A stretch of 64,000 nucleotides of DNA from Flavonifractor sp. An112 (GTDB taxonomy: Bacteria > Bacillota > Clostridia > Oscillospirales > Oscillospiraceae), in NCBI RefSeq assembly GCF_002161085.1, contig NZ_NFLU01000002.1, forward strand, positions 62,001-126,000, given 5' to 3'. Shown in pieces: positions 8,136 through 16,145 of the stretch. Within the stretch, counting starts at the first letter, position 1, and every line of letters begins with the position of its first letter. The notes under the pieces were generated by a model. The model did no database searches. It worked only from the letters and a program-made list of their open reading frames with translations, and was not told the origin of the DNA. The translations under genes were made by a program, and so were the position numbers.

Positions 8136-11100
8136 TTACCCGATGGGGCCGCTGCCCGGCACCGTCACCACCAGCTTGTTGAAATACTTCACCGACGCCC
8201 CCTGCACCGTCTCGGCAATGATGCGCAAGGGCCCGCTGCTGTTGCCCGCAGTGCCGGTATAGCCCTCGTGGCTCTCCTCGTCCACCAGGGGCGCGCCGTT
8301 GATGGCGTATGCAACGATGATCTTCTTCCGCTGGCCCTCCGGGTCCAGCACCCCCTGCTCCAGTCCGTCCAGGGCAAAGACGCTGAGCAGGTCATTTTTA
8401 TAGCCGTCGGAGGCATAGGCCGTTACCGACACCGGCTGGTCGATGCCGGGCACCTCCCCCGCCTCCTGGAGCACCAGGCCCCACAGGTCGATGCCCTCGC
8501 AGGTGCCCAGCTCCAGCACGGCGTAGTCGTCCCGGACGATAAGGCTGTCCATGGCCTCCAGCTGTTCCACCGTATAGTCCCGGGTCCACTCGTGGTCGTC
8601 GTTGCGGATGGTGAGGGTCATGGTGTCGTCCAGAAACTCGCTGTACACATCGCTCATGGCGTGGCTCCAGGTATCCACCTGGTTGGCCGACACCTGGATG
8701 GACACCACATTCTCCACCCACAGTTCCCCGTTTTCCGCGTCCTCCCCGTCCATAGGCACCACCAGCTTCAGGGGACCGCCGGTCTCCTCCGTCAGAGGGG
8801 CTCCCCCCTGTCCGTCCACCGGACCGGTACCATAGGCCAGCAGAGCGCACACCGGCTGCTTCTCCGGAGCGGCGTAGTTGGTGTAATTGATGCCCTTCAG
8901 CAGGGACAGGGGTAGGGTGACGCTGGTGCCGTCAGCAGAGGTTACCGTCACCTCCCCGGCGTTGTTGCACAGTCCCGCCTCGGTGAGCAGCTGATACACA
9001 GGGATGCCCCGGTACCGCTGCTGGGTCAGGCCATCCTGATCCAACAGACTGAAATCCATGGTCTTGGCCTGGGTCTGTCGACTCTCCAGCTCCGCCACGG
9101 TGAGGGTCAGCTCCTGGGTCAAGCCGGGGCCGGACAGGGTCACGGTCCGGTCCGCCAGAGCGGCGGCCTCCCCCTCCAGATGAGCGTATGGGTCCGGCTC
9201 CAGCTCCACTCGAATGGAGGTAACCCCGCAGATCTGCCGTGCCTCCTCCTCCCCTTGGGCGGGCAGCAACACCGTCAGCGGGCCACCCTGGTTGTCCACC
9301 CAGTAGGTGGCCGGGTCCTGGCTGTCCGTGGGATACAGGGGCAGGCTCTCGGTGTAGCCCTCATCTCCCGCCGCCCCCACCAGGGGCGCGCCGTTCTTGG
9401 CAAAGGCCAGCATGGGCAGCAGGCCGCTCTTGCCGGTGGCGCTGTTATAGCCGGGCAGGAACAGGTCCTCCAGAGACACGGTGACCTCCTCCCCGCCGCC
9501 GGAGAAGGTAACTGTTCCCACCGTTCCAGGCAGGCCGGCGTAGTCCATCAGCAGATATTCCAAGCTCACGCCCTCGTAGACGTCGGACTGGTCCGGCTGG
9601 TCAGGCCGCTGATAGCGGTCCTTTACCGACGCAGAGGTCCGGTCGGTCCCCTCGCCGTAGACTAGGTTTTCCACCTGGCCCACCGTCAGGGTGCGCTCCA
9701 GCAGCTGCTTGCCCGCCTCGTCCACCACCTCCAGCCGGACGGATTCCTCCGCCAGGGCTCTGCAGTCCGGGTCGTTAGAGTACAGGTGGGTCTGATAGAG
9801 CACGTCCTCCCCCACAATTACCTGGCTCACATATTGCACCTGGTTAGAGCCGTTGGCGTGGTTGTACTGGGTCTTGCCGAACACCACCCGCATGGGGCCG
9901 CCGCTGTTGGCCAGGCCGGACAGATAGCCCTCGTCCCCCCGGTCTACGGTGTAGGGGTAGCGGTTGACGCCGTAGGCCAGCAGCACCGGGTAGCCGGTAT
10001 CCACCAAATCGGCATTGGTAGGCACATAGCTGCCGTCCCCGGGGTCGGCAGCGTTTTTGTTGTAGAAGCCGAAGGCGTCCGGGTAGGACAGGGCCTCCAC
10101 CGAGAAGGACTCGGGGGACAGACGGCCGTCGGCAGCCTGGAAGGTAACGATGGTGGTGCGGGATTCCGCCCGTCCCAGCTCCTCAGCGCTGTCCATGCCC
10201 AGGTAGCACAGCAGCCGGTACAGGTCCAGCCCCTCATACTCGTTCACATACCAGTAGGCGTTGTTGGCCAGGCTGTAGCTATCCCGCCAGCCCAGTCCGC
10301 CCTCCTGGGGCTGCCCATTCTCATCGTAGCGCACCAGGGCCTCCAGCTGGGACACCGTCAGGTCCAGCTCCGCCCCCAGGGCGTCGCCCCGGAAGGTGAG
10401 GATGTACTCTCCGTAGTCGGCGCTGCCGTAGGGGCCGCCGTCGTGCTTGTAGCCCGGCTCCTCCCCCTCCCGGACATAGAGGTAGGCCACGTTGGAGAAG
10501 GTCTTATAGTCCCCCTCCGCCTCCCACCGATCCAGATCGTACACCAGCCGGAGGCAGCCGTCCTCGTTGTCCAGCTCGTCCACATAGCCCAGGGAGTGCT
10601 CCCCCTCCGCCTTGGCGTCAAAGACAAAGGGGGCAGCCAGGGAACCGTCGGTCTTGCCCACCCCGTAGGCTAGCAGGATGGGACGGCCCTCCTGGCTGGC
10701 CTGGGCCACCTGGTCCAGCGGAATGACGGCCAGGGTGTTGCGGTTGCAGTCCTTCAGTTCCACATGGGTGGCGGTATCGGTGAGGAAAATGCCACTGTCC
10801 CCGCCCGTCATCTCATAGAGCACAGTATACAGGTCCACGCCCTCGTAGATCCGCACGCCGCTGCTGTCCTCGTAGGCCCCCCGGAAGAGGCCCTCCGTCC
10901 GGTTCTCCAGTTCCCGGATGGACAGGGGCGTGGAGGACACCACCCCCGGCCCCTCCACCGTCAGGGTAGCCCCGGTGATGGCATCCACATTGTAGGGCAG
11001 TTTCTCGTCGTCTGTGACCCCACCGTTGGTGATATGTTTGTACTCCGAGGTGGAAAAGTCAATGGTACTATTGTCGATGTCGGGCAGTTCCTCCCGGCAG

Positions 11101-11156
11101 CCAGACAGCATTACCGCTGCCAGCAGCAGCATCCCCACCAGCCAGATCCGCTTCAT
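8136..11156 (-). CDS. large surface lipoprotein made of about five SUOX-fold-like repeats
   Basis: A 1006-residue lipoprotein (lipobox VMLSGC, residues 15-20), first gene of the leftward operon. I count five repeats of about 150-200 residues, roughly 55-205, 235-455, 475-665, 670-825 and 830-1006. Each has a motif like Y-x-G-[VLI]-[DSP]-[LV]-x-x-L-L (YEGVDLYTVL, YEGLDLYRLL, YEGVSLEYLL, YRGIPVYQLL, CEGIDLWGLV), then a V-x-x-D-G strand, an L-A-Y-G segment and G-G-P-[LM]-[RK]-[LV], the order found in Oxidored_molyb/SUOX domains. The Mo-ligating cysteine is not conserved, and the N-terminus also carries DAITGATLT, an FMN-binding-like motif. It is probably a non-enzymatic binding array on the cell surface that feeds the adjacent importer. 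I do not recognise a characterised homologue. Confidence 0.68.
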   Translation of the reverse strand: MKRIWLVGMLLLAAVMLSGCREELPDIDNSTIDFSTSEYKHITNGGVTDDEKLPYNVDAITGATLTVEGPGVVSSTPLSIRELENRTEGLFRGAYEDSSGVRIYEGVDLYTVLYEMTGGDSGIFLTDTATHVELKDCNRNTLAVIPLDQVAQASQEGRPILLAYGVGKTDGSLAAPFVFDAKAEGEHSLGYVDELDNEDGCLRLVYDLDRWEAEGDYKTFSNVAYLYVREGEEPGYKHDGGPYGSADYGEYILTFRGDALGAELDLTVSQLEALVRYDENGQPQEGGLGWRDSYSLANNAYWYVNEYEGLDLYRLLCYLGMDSAEELGRAESRTTIVTFQAADGRLSPESFSVEALSYPDAFGFYNKNAADPGDGSYVPTNADLVDTGYPVLLAYGVNRYPYTVDRGDEGYLSGLANSGGPMRVVFGKTQYNHANGSNQVQYVSQVIVGEDVLYQTHLYSNDPDCRALAEESVRLEVVDEAGKQLLERTLTVGQVENLVYGEGTDRTSASVKDRYQRPDQPDQSDVYEGVSLEYLLMDYAGLPGTVGTVTFSGGGEEVTVSLEDLFLPGYNSATGKSGLLPMLAFAKNGAPLVGAAGDEGYTESLPLYPTDSQDPATYWVDNQGGPLTVLLPAQGEEEARQICGVTSIRVELEPDPYAHLEGEAAALADRTVTLSGPGLTQELTLTVAELESRQTQAKTMDFSLLDQDGLTQQRYRGIPVYQLLTEAGLCNNAGEVTVTSADGTSVTLPLSLLKGINYTNYAAPEKQPVCALLAYGTGPVDGQGGAPLTEETGGPLKLVVPMDGEDAENGELWVENVVSIQVSANQVDTWSHAMSDVYSEFLDDTMTLTIRNDDHEWTRDYTVEQLEAMDSLIVRDDYAVLELGTCEGIDLWGLVLQEAGEVPGIDQPVSVTAYASDGYKNDLLSVFALDGLEQGVLDPEGQRKKIIVAYAINGAPLVDEESHEGYTGTAGNSSGPLRIIAETVQGASVKYFNKLVVTVPGSGPIG

Positions 11157-11175
11157 ACCAAACCCTCCCCCAACG

Positions 11176-11283
11176 AAAAAGGGCCTTTGTCACTGCGCAA
11201 TTCCACAGCGGTCTTCCGCTGCATCTGCATCTCGACAAAGGTCCCATCCATATACCAGTCTCCTTTGCAAAACGAAAGGTCCC
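11176..11283 (-). promoter_or_regulatory. leader with mutually exclusive terminator/antiterminator pairings
   Basis: Reading leftward, four segments occur: (1) GGGACCTTT at 11283-11275, (2) CAAAGG at 11267-11262, (3) GGGACCTTTGTC at 11245-11234 and (4) GACAAAGGCCC at 11191-11181, followed by T5. Pairing 1:2 with 3:4 makes a terminator; pairing 2:3 would abolish it. This is riboswitch or attenuator geometry in front of the lipoprotein/ABC operon. I could not match cobalamin, TPP, Moco, fluoride or T-box consensus elements. Confidence 0.55.
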
Positions 11284-11296
11284 GGAAATTAAACTC

Positions 11297-11325
11297 ATTG
11301 TATCATTTCATTTTTTGTTTGTCAA
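11297..11325 (-). promoter_or_regulatory. sigma-A promoter of the SUOX-lipoprotein/ABC operon
   Basis: On the minus strand TTGACA (11325-11320), a 17-bp spacer and TACAAT (11302-11297) give a near-consensus promoter, with a predicted leader of about 130 bases before the 1006-residue lipoprotein. The gap to the divergent regulator (11157-11529) otherwise holds the attenuator and no gene. Confidence 0.75.
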
Positions 11326-11501
11326 TGTTACCCTCTCCTCCCGTTTTCGGGAAGTCCCACGTGCACCGCCCCATTCTTTCCTCAACAGATGGGTACGGTT
11401 TCATCCACATTCCCGGAGACCTCCAAAGGCAGTTTGACCGCTTTCACAGAAAAAATAAAAAAATAAGACACATGGCCTTTTCTTTTGTAGGAATGTAACG
11501 A

Positions 11502-11520
11502 TATAATACAACCAAGGAGG
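11502..11520 (+). promoter_or_regulatory. -10 element and ribosome site of the Crp/Fnr regulator gene
   Basis: TATAAT at 11502-11507 is exact, but no good -35 lies 16-18 bp upstream, consistent with an activator-dependent promoter or chance. AAGGAGG at 11514-11520 is nine bases from the GTG at 11530; transcription from this -10 would leave an unusually short leader, so an upstream promoter is equally possible. Confidence 0.35.
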
Positions 11521-11529
11521 TGCAGTCTT

Positions 11530-12231
11530 GTGGATATTTTTAAGGAGCTCCCTCCACAGAAACGAAGCTACATGGAGTTTCTGTTCCGGAACTGTACCGA
11601 AGAAGTCAAATACTACATGACCCTGATCGATATAGAGGCAGACCGGACCTTTATTAAGGCCGGCACAGAGTGTACTCATATCTTTGTGATCCTCTCCGGC
11701 AAGGTGACCGGCGTGGAGTGGCCCATGCACGAGCGGCCCTATTCCTTCAAGGATTTCGGGCCGGGGGACTTTTTTGGTGAGATTGAGTGCTTTGCCGGAC
11801 TGCCCCAGTACCGCATCAGCATTGTGGCATCCACCAAGTGCCGGGTGCTCTCCATTCCGGCAGACGCCTATATGGACTGGATGCGGATGGACGTGGACGC
11901 CCTCTTTCTGCGGACCCAGGAGAATATGAGCCGTCTCATCACCCAGACCGCCGAAGCCCGGAAGTATCTCTTTATGGAGGGCAAGGATCGGCTGATGGTC
12001 CATCTGATCCGCAAATTCGAGCAGCGTATCCCTACCCCCCAGCAGCTGGAGCTGAAGCAGACCAGGGCTCAGATCTCGGACGAGATCGGCTTTTCCGTCA
12101 AGACCCTGGACCGCAGCATTCAAAAGTTGGAAGAGCTGGGCCTGATCCGGGTCCAGCGAGGCAAAATCATCATCACCGAGGACGGTTACCGACGCATGAA
12201 ATCTCACATCGAGCATCACGTCAACGGCTGA
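11530..12231 (+). CDS. Crp/Fnr-family transcriptional regulator
   Basis: A 233-residue cytosolic regulator that starts with GTG behind AAGGAGG. Residues about 30-125 form a cyclic-nucleotide-binding-like beta barrel (FVILSGKVTG, FGPGDFFGEIECFAG), and residues about 165-225 a winged helix-turn-helix with SDEIGFSVKTLDRSIQKLEELG as recognition region. The cAMP-binding arginine/serine pair is not evident, and there is no FNR cysteine cluster, so the effector is unknown. The stop is 43 bases before the molybdenum hydroxylase genes, so it most likely controls those and perhaps the divergent lipoprotein operon. Confidence 0.85.
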   Translation: MDIFKELPPQKRSYMEFLFRNCTEEVKYYMTLIDIEADRTFIKAGTECTHIFVILSGKVTGVEWPMHERPYSFKDFGPGDFFGEIECFAGLPQYRISIVASTKCRVLSIPADAYMDWMRMDVDALFLRTQENMSRLITQTAEARKYLFMEGKDRLMVHLIRKFEQRIPTPQQLELKQTRAQISDEIGFSVKTLDRSIQKLEELGLIRVQRGKIIITEDGYRRMKSHIEHHVNG

Positions 12232-12274
12232 ATCCAGGCCCAGACAATCAACTGACAGACAGGAGGAACGCGCC

Positions 12275-14560
12275 ATGTATGTAGGAAAGAAAGCCACCCG
12301 TGTGGACGCCTATGACAAGGTCATCGGGCGCACCAAATATACCGACGATCTGTGCGACAAGGGCGCCTATGTGGCCCAGGTCCTGCACGCCACCATCGCA
12401 AACGGCCGGGTGAAGTCCATCGACACTTCCGCGGCGGAAGCCATCCCCGGCGTGGTCAAAGTCTTTACCTGCTTTGACCTGAAGGAGAAGCACTGCTTCC
12501 CCACCGCCGGACACCCCTGGTCCACCGATGAGAGCCATCAGGACGTGGCCGACCGGCTGGTGCTCACCGACCGGGTCCGCTTCTACGGCGACGACATCGC
12601 CGCGGTGGTGGCGGAGGACGAGGTGTCCGCCGCCCAGGCACTCCGGGCCATCAAAGTGGAGTATGAGGAGTACCCCTTCGTACTGGACGTTCTGGACGCC
12701 ATGAAGGACGGCGCCCCCCAGCTCCACGAGGCCTATCCCAACAATATTCTCAAGCACACCACCATCCGCAAGGGCAACTACGAGGAGGCCATCAAGGAGC
12801 CCGGCCTCATCAAGGTGGAGGGCTGGTATGAGACCCCCACCGTCCAGCACTGCCACATTGAAAACTTCATCTGCTACGCCGAGATGAACGGCGACCGAAT
12901 CAAAATTGTCACCTCCACCCAGATCCCCCACATCGTCCGCCGGGTGGTGGGCCAGGCTCTGGGCATCGAGTGGGGCAAGATCCAGGTTATCAAGCCCTAC
13001 ATCGGCGGCGGCTTTGGCAACAAGCAGGATGTGCTCTACGAGCCCCTGTGCGCCTGGCTGTGTATGCAGCTGGGCGGCCACCTGGTGAAGCTGGATGTGC
13101 CCCGTGAGGACACCTTCGTCTCTACCCGGGTGCGCCACGCCATTCGCAGCCACATCATCTCCTGGGTGCGGCCCGACGGCACCTACGCCGCCCGCAAGCT
13201 GGAGGCCTTCTCCGATCAGGGTGCCTACGCCTCCCACGGCCACAGCATCTGCGCCAAGGGCGCCGGCGCCTTCCCCCAGCTCTACCCCTGCGACAACGTG
13301 GAGGTGGACGCCTACACCGTCTTTACCAACAAATCGGTGGCCGGCGCCATGCGGGGCTACGGCATTCCCCAGGCCATGTGGGCCGCCGAGTGCCACACCG
13401 AGGAGGTTGCCGCCAAGCTGGGTATGGACCCCATCGCCTTCCGGCGGAAGAACCTGATGCCGGTGGGCTATACCGATCCTTTCTCCAAAAACGAGCTGTA
13501 CGCCGACACCTTCAATCAGTGTATGGACAAGGGCATGGAGGTCACCGACTATCTGCGGAAATATGAGTCCTATCAGAACCAGACCGGCGACATCCGCCGG
13601 GGCATCGGCATGGCGGTGTTCTGGTACAACACCGCCGTGTGGCCCATCTCTCTGGAGACCTCCTCCTGCCGGATGGTTCTCAACCAGGACGGCTCCCTCC
13701 AGGTCCAGGTGGGCGAAACTGAGATCGGCCAGGGTGCCGACACCGCCTTCTCACAGATGACCGCCGACGTGGTGGGCGTTCCCCTGGACAAGGTCCATGT
13801 GGTGTCCTGCCAGGATACCGACGTCACCCCCTTCGGCACCGGCGCTTACGCCTCCCGCCAGACCTACACCGCCGGCTTTGCCATCCGGCAGACCGGTTCC
13901 CTGCTGAAAGAGCGCATCCTCAATTACGCCCATGAGCTGACCCGGATGCCTCCCTACAACCTGGACATCATCGACGGCAATATCGTCCGCGTCACCGACA
14001 GCCGGGTGCTGATGACTCTGGGCGACCTGGCCACCGAGGCCCTGTACAGCCTGACCCACAGCCAGCACCTCACCGCCGAGAGCACCGCCCAGATCAAATC
14101 CAACGCCTACTCCTTCGGCTGTACCTTCGCCGAGGTGGAGGTGGATATCCCCATGTGCAAGGTGAAGCTGCTGGATCTGGTCAACGTCCATGACGCCGGC
14201 ACCATCATCAACCCCGCTCTGGCGGAGGCCCAGGTCCACGGCGGCATGAGCATGGGCATCGGCTTCGGCCTGTCGGAGAAGCTGCTCTTCGATCCCAAGA
14301 GCGGCAAGGCTTTGAACAACAACCTGCTGGACTACAAACTGTCCACCTTTATGGACCACCCCCGGCTGCGGGCCTTCTTCGTGGAGAATCCCGAGCCCAC
14401 CAGCGCCTTCGGCACCAAAGCTCTGGGCGAGCCGCCCACCTGCTCGGTGGCTCCCGCCATCCGCAACGCCGTCTATCAGGCCACCGGCGTCTTTGTGAAC
14501 GAGGCGCCCGTCAATCCCCATATCCTCTTCCGCCGTTTCAAGGAAGAGGGACTGATTTGA
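12275..14560 (+). CDS. xanthine dehydrogenase-family molybdopterin-binding subunit
   Basis: A 761-residue catalytic subunit of a molybdenum hydroxylase. YDKVIGRTKYTDDL opens the aldehyde oxidase/xanthine dehydrogenase a/b-hammerhead domain; GGGFGNKQD and GAMRGYGIPQ are cofactor-binding loops; GETEIGQGADT is the MCD-contact motif; and KALGEPP near the C-terminus contains the conserved catalytic glutamate. It hydroxylates a purine or other N-heterocycle or aldehyde using water; electrons pass to the FeS and FAD subunits encoded next. The RGY in place of RGF/FRG of classical xanthine dehydrogenases hints at a different substrate. It has a strong AGGAGG site. No XdhC/maturation gene is in the window. 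Linkage to a nucleobase permease supports purine use. Confidence 0.9.
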   Translation: MYVGKKATRVDAYDKVIGRTKYTDDLCDKGAYVAQVLHATIANGRVKSIDTSAAEAIPGVVKVFTCFDLKEKHCFPTAGHPWSTDESHQDVADRLVLTDRVRFYGDDIAAVVAEDEVSAAQALRAIKVEYEEYPFVLDVLDAMKDGAPQLHEAYPNNILKHTTIRKGNYEEAIKEPGLIKVEGWYETPTVQHCHIENFICYAEMNGDRIKIVTSTQIPHIVRRVVGQALGIEWGKIQVIKPYIGGGFGNKQDVLYEPLCAWLCMQLGGHLVKLDVPREDTFVSTRVRHAIRSHIISWVRPDGTYAARKLEAFSDQGAYASHGHSICAKGAGAFPQLYPCDNVEVDAYTVFTNKSVAGAMRGYGIPQAMWAAECHTEEVAAKLGMDPIAFRRKNLMPVGYTDPFSKNELYADTFNQCMDKGMEVTDYLRKYESYQNQTGDIRRGIGMAVFWYNTAVWPISLETSSCRMVLNQDGSLQVQVGETEIGQGADTAFSQMTADVVGVPLDKVHVVSCQDTDVTPFGTGAYASRQTYTAGFAIRQTGSLLKERILNYAHELTRMPPYNLDIIDGNIVRVTDSRVLMTLGDLATEALYSLTHSQHLTAESTAQIKSNAYSFGCTFAEVEVDIPMCKVKLLDLVNVHDAGTIINPALAEAQVHGGMSMGIGFGLSEKLLFDPKSGKALNNNLLDYKLSTFMDHPRLRAFFVENPEPTSAFGTKALGEPPTCSVAPAIRNAVYQATGVFVNEAPVNPHILFRRFKEEGLI

Positions 14561-14576
14561 AAGGAGGCTCCCGGCC

Positions 14577-15464
14577 ATGTATGATATCAAAGCCCTTTAC
14601 GAGGCAGAGAGCGTAGTTCATGCCGTCCAGCTGCTGCTGGAACATCCCGAGTCCCAGATCATTGCCGGAGGCAGCGACGTGCTGGTCCAGATCCGGGAGG
14701 GCAAGCGGGCCGGCAAGGAGCTGGTCAGCATCTATGGTCTGGACGAACTGCGGGGGGTGTCCTTTGAGGAGGATGGCGCCATCCGCATCGGCTCCCTCAC
14801 CAGCTTCTCCCACATCACCAAGGACCCCATCATCCAGGCCCACATCAATGTGCTGGGTCAGGCGGTGGACCAGGTGGGCGGTCCCCAGATCCGCAACATC
14901 GGCACCATCGGCGGCAACACCTGTAACGGCGTCACCTCCGCCGACTCGGCCTCCACCCTGTTCGCCTGGGACGCCATCATCGAGATCACCGGACCGGAGG
15001 GCGTGCGGCGCATCCCCATCCAGGACTTCTACATCAAGGCCGGTCAGGTAGACCTGCGCCCCGGCGAACTCCAGACCGCCATTCTCATCCCCAAGGCCGC
15101 CTATGAGGGCTACGAGGGCCATTACATCAAGTACGCCATGCGCAACGCCATGGACATCGCCACCACCGGCTGCTCGGTGAATGTGAAGCTGTCGGCGGAC
15201 AAGAGCACCATGGAGGACGTCCGTATCGCCTACGGCGTGGCGGGACCGGTTCCCATGCGGGCTGTCACCGCTGAGGCATATGCCAAAGGCAAGCCCACCA
15301 CCAAGGCAGAGATCAAGGCCTTTGCCCAAACCGTGCTGGAGGACATCAATCCCCGTGACAGCTGGCGAGCCGCCAAAGACTTCCGCCAGCACATTGCCGT
15401 GGCCCTGGCCGAGCGGGCCCTGACCGAATCCATTCGTCTGGCAGGAGGTGTGATCCATGAGTAA
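14577..15464 (+). CDS. xanthine dehydrogenase-family FAD-binding subunit
   Basis: A 295-residue CO-dehydrogenase-flavoprotein-like subunit. IIAGGSDVLVQIREGK (about residues 25-40) is the first FAD pyrophosphate loop, and IRNIGTIGGNTCNG (about residues 104-117) the second. The C-terminal CO_deh_flav_C domain is present and the length is typical. AAAGGAGG precedes the ATG by eight bases, 16 bases after the molybdopterin subunit. It overlaps the 2Fe-2S subunit gene by eight bases. It takes electrons from the iron-sulfur subunit and passes them to NAD or another acceptor. Confidence 0.92.
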   Translation: MYDIKALYEAESVVHAVQLLLEHPESQIIAGGSDVLVQIREGKRAGKELVSIYGLDELRGVSFEEDGAIRIGSLTSFSHITKDPIIQAHINVLGQAVDQVGGPQIRNIGTIGGNTCNGVTSADSASTLFAWDAIIEITGPEGVRRIPIQDFYIKAGQVDLRPGELQTAILIPKAAYEGYEGHYIKYAMRNAMDIATTGCSVNVKLSADKSTMEDVRIAYGVAGPVPMRAVTAEAYAKGKPTTKAEIKAFAQTVLEDINPRDSWRAAKDFRQHIAVALAERALTESIRLAGGVIHE

Positions 15465-15963
15465 TCAGTATAAGCTGGTCCGCTGCACCATCAACGGCAA
15501 GCAGGTGGAGAAGATGGTCGATGTTCGTGCCTCCCTCACCGATATGCTGCGGGACGACTACCGGCTCACCAGCATCAAAAAGGGCTGCGAGGTAGGCGAG
15601 TGCGGCGCCTGCAACGTGCTGGTCAACGGGGAGTGCTTCAACTCCTGCATCTATCTGGCAGTGTGGGCCGACGGCAAGGAGATCCTCACCCTGGAGGGGC
15701 TGGCCGGCCCCAACGGTGAGATCTCCGACATCCAGCAGGCCTTCATCGACGAGGCTGCCGTCCAGTGCGGCTTCTGCACCCCCGGCTTCATCATGAGCGC
15801 CGCCGAGATCCTGGAGTCCGGCAGGGAGTACTCCGATGACGAGATCCGCAAGCTCATGTCGGGCCACCTGTGCCGGTGCACCGGATATGAGAATATCTTC
15901 CGGGCGGTGAAAAAGACCATGCTTCGCCGTCTGGGCAAAAATGCCGAGGCCGACGCCGTGTAA
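15457..15963 (+). CDS. xanthine dehydrogenase-family 2Fe-2S subunit
   Basis: A 168-residue electron-transfer subunit with two [2Fe-2S] domains: a plant-ferredoxin-type one with GCEVGECGACNV and a later NSC (residues about 45-67), and an alpha-helical one with QCGFCTPGFIM and CRCTGYE (residues about 104-147). All eight ligand cysteines are visible. It completes the L-M-S heterotrimer with the two upstream gene products. Its start overlaps the FAD-subunit stop, and AGGAGG lies inside that gene's end. Confidence 0.93.
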   Translation: MSNQYKLVRCTINGKQVEKMVDVRASLTDMLRDDYRLTSIKKGCEVGECGACNVLVNGECFNSCIYLAVWADGKEILTLEGLAGPNGEISDIQQAFIDEAAVQCGFCTPGFIMSAAEILESGREYSDDEIRKLMSGHLCRCTGYENIFRAVKKTMLRRLGKNAEADAV

Positions 15964-16007
15964 TCCTATTGTCCCAAAGCCAGGTATCCCCTGATTCCTA
16001 TGTTGCG

Positions 16008-16076
16008 CCCCTTCGGTCCTGTTGATTTGCCATAATGTTTCTGAAACAATTCGGCCTCAGACCGAAGGGGTTTTTT
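16008..16076 (+). terminator. terminator with long loop between molybdenum hydroxylase and permease genes
   Basis: CCCCTTCGGTC at 16008-16018 is fully complementary to GACCGAAGGGG at 16060-16070, followed by T6. The 41-base loop is unusually long, so it could be a conditional terminator in the permease leader as well as the end of the hydroxylase operon. No purine-riboswitch core is seen. Confidence 0.65.
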
Positions 16077-16145
16077 ACACCCTTTTGTGCAAAAAAATAT
16101 GCATTTGAAATAATTATTTTTTATTTTGCAAGTGAGGTGTCAAGG

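Noticed and set aside
15964-16145. A purine or xanthine riboswitch before the nucleobase permease
   Set aside because: I could not find the conserved core of the purine riboswitch; only a long-loop terminator is present.
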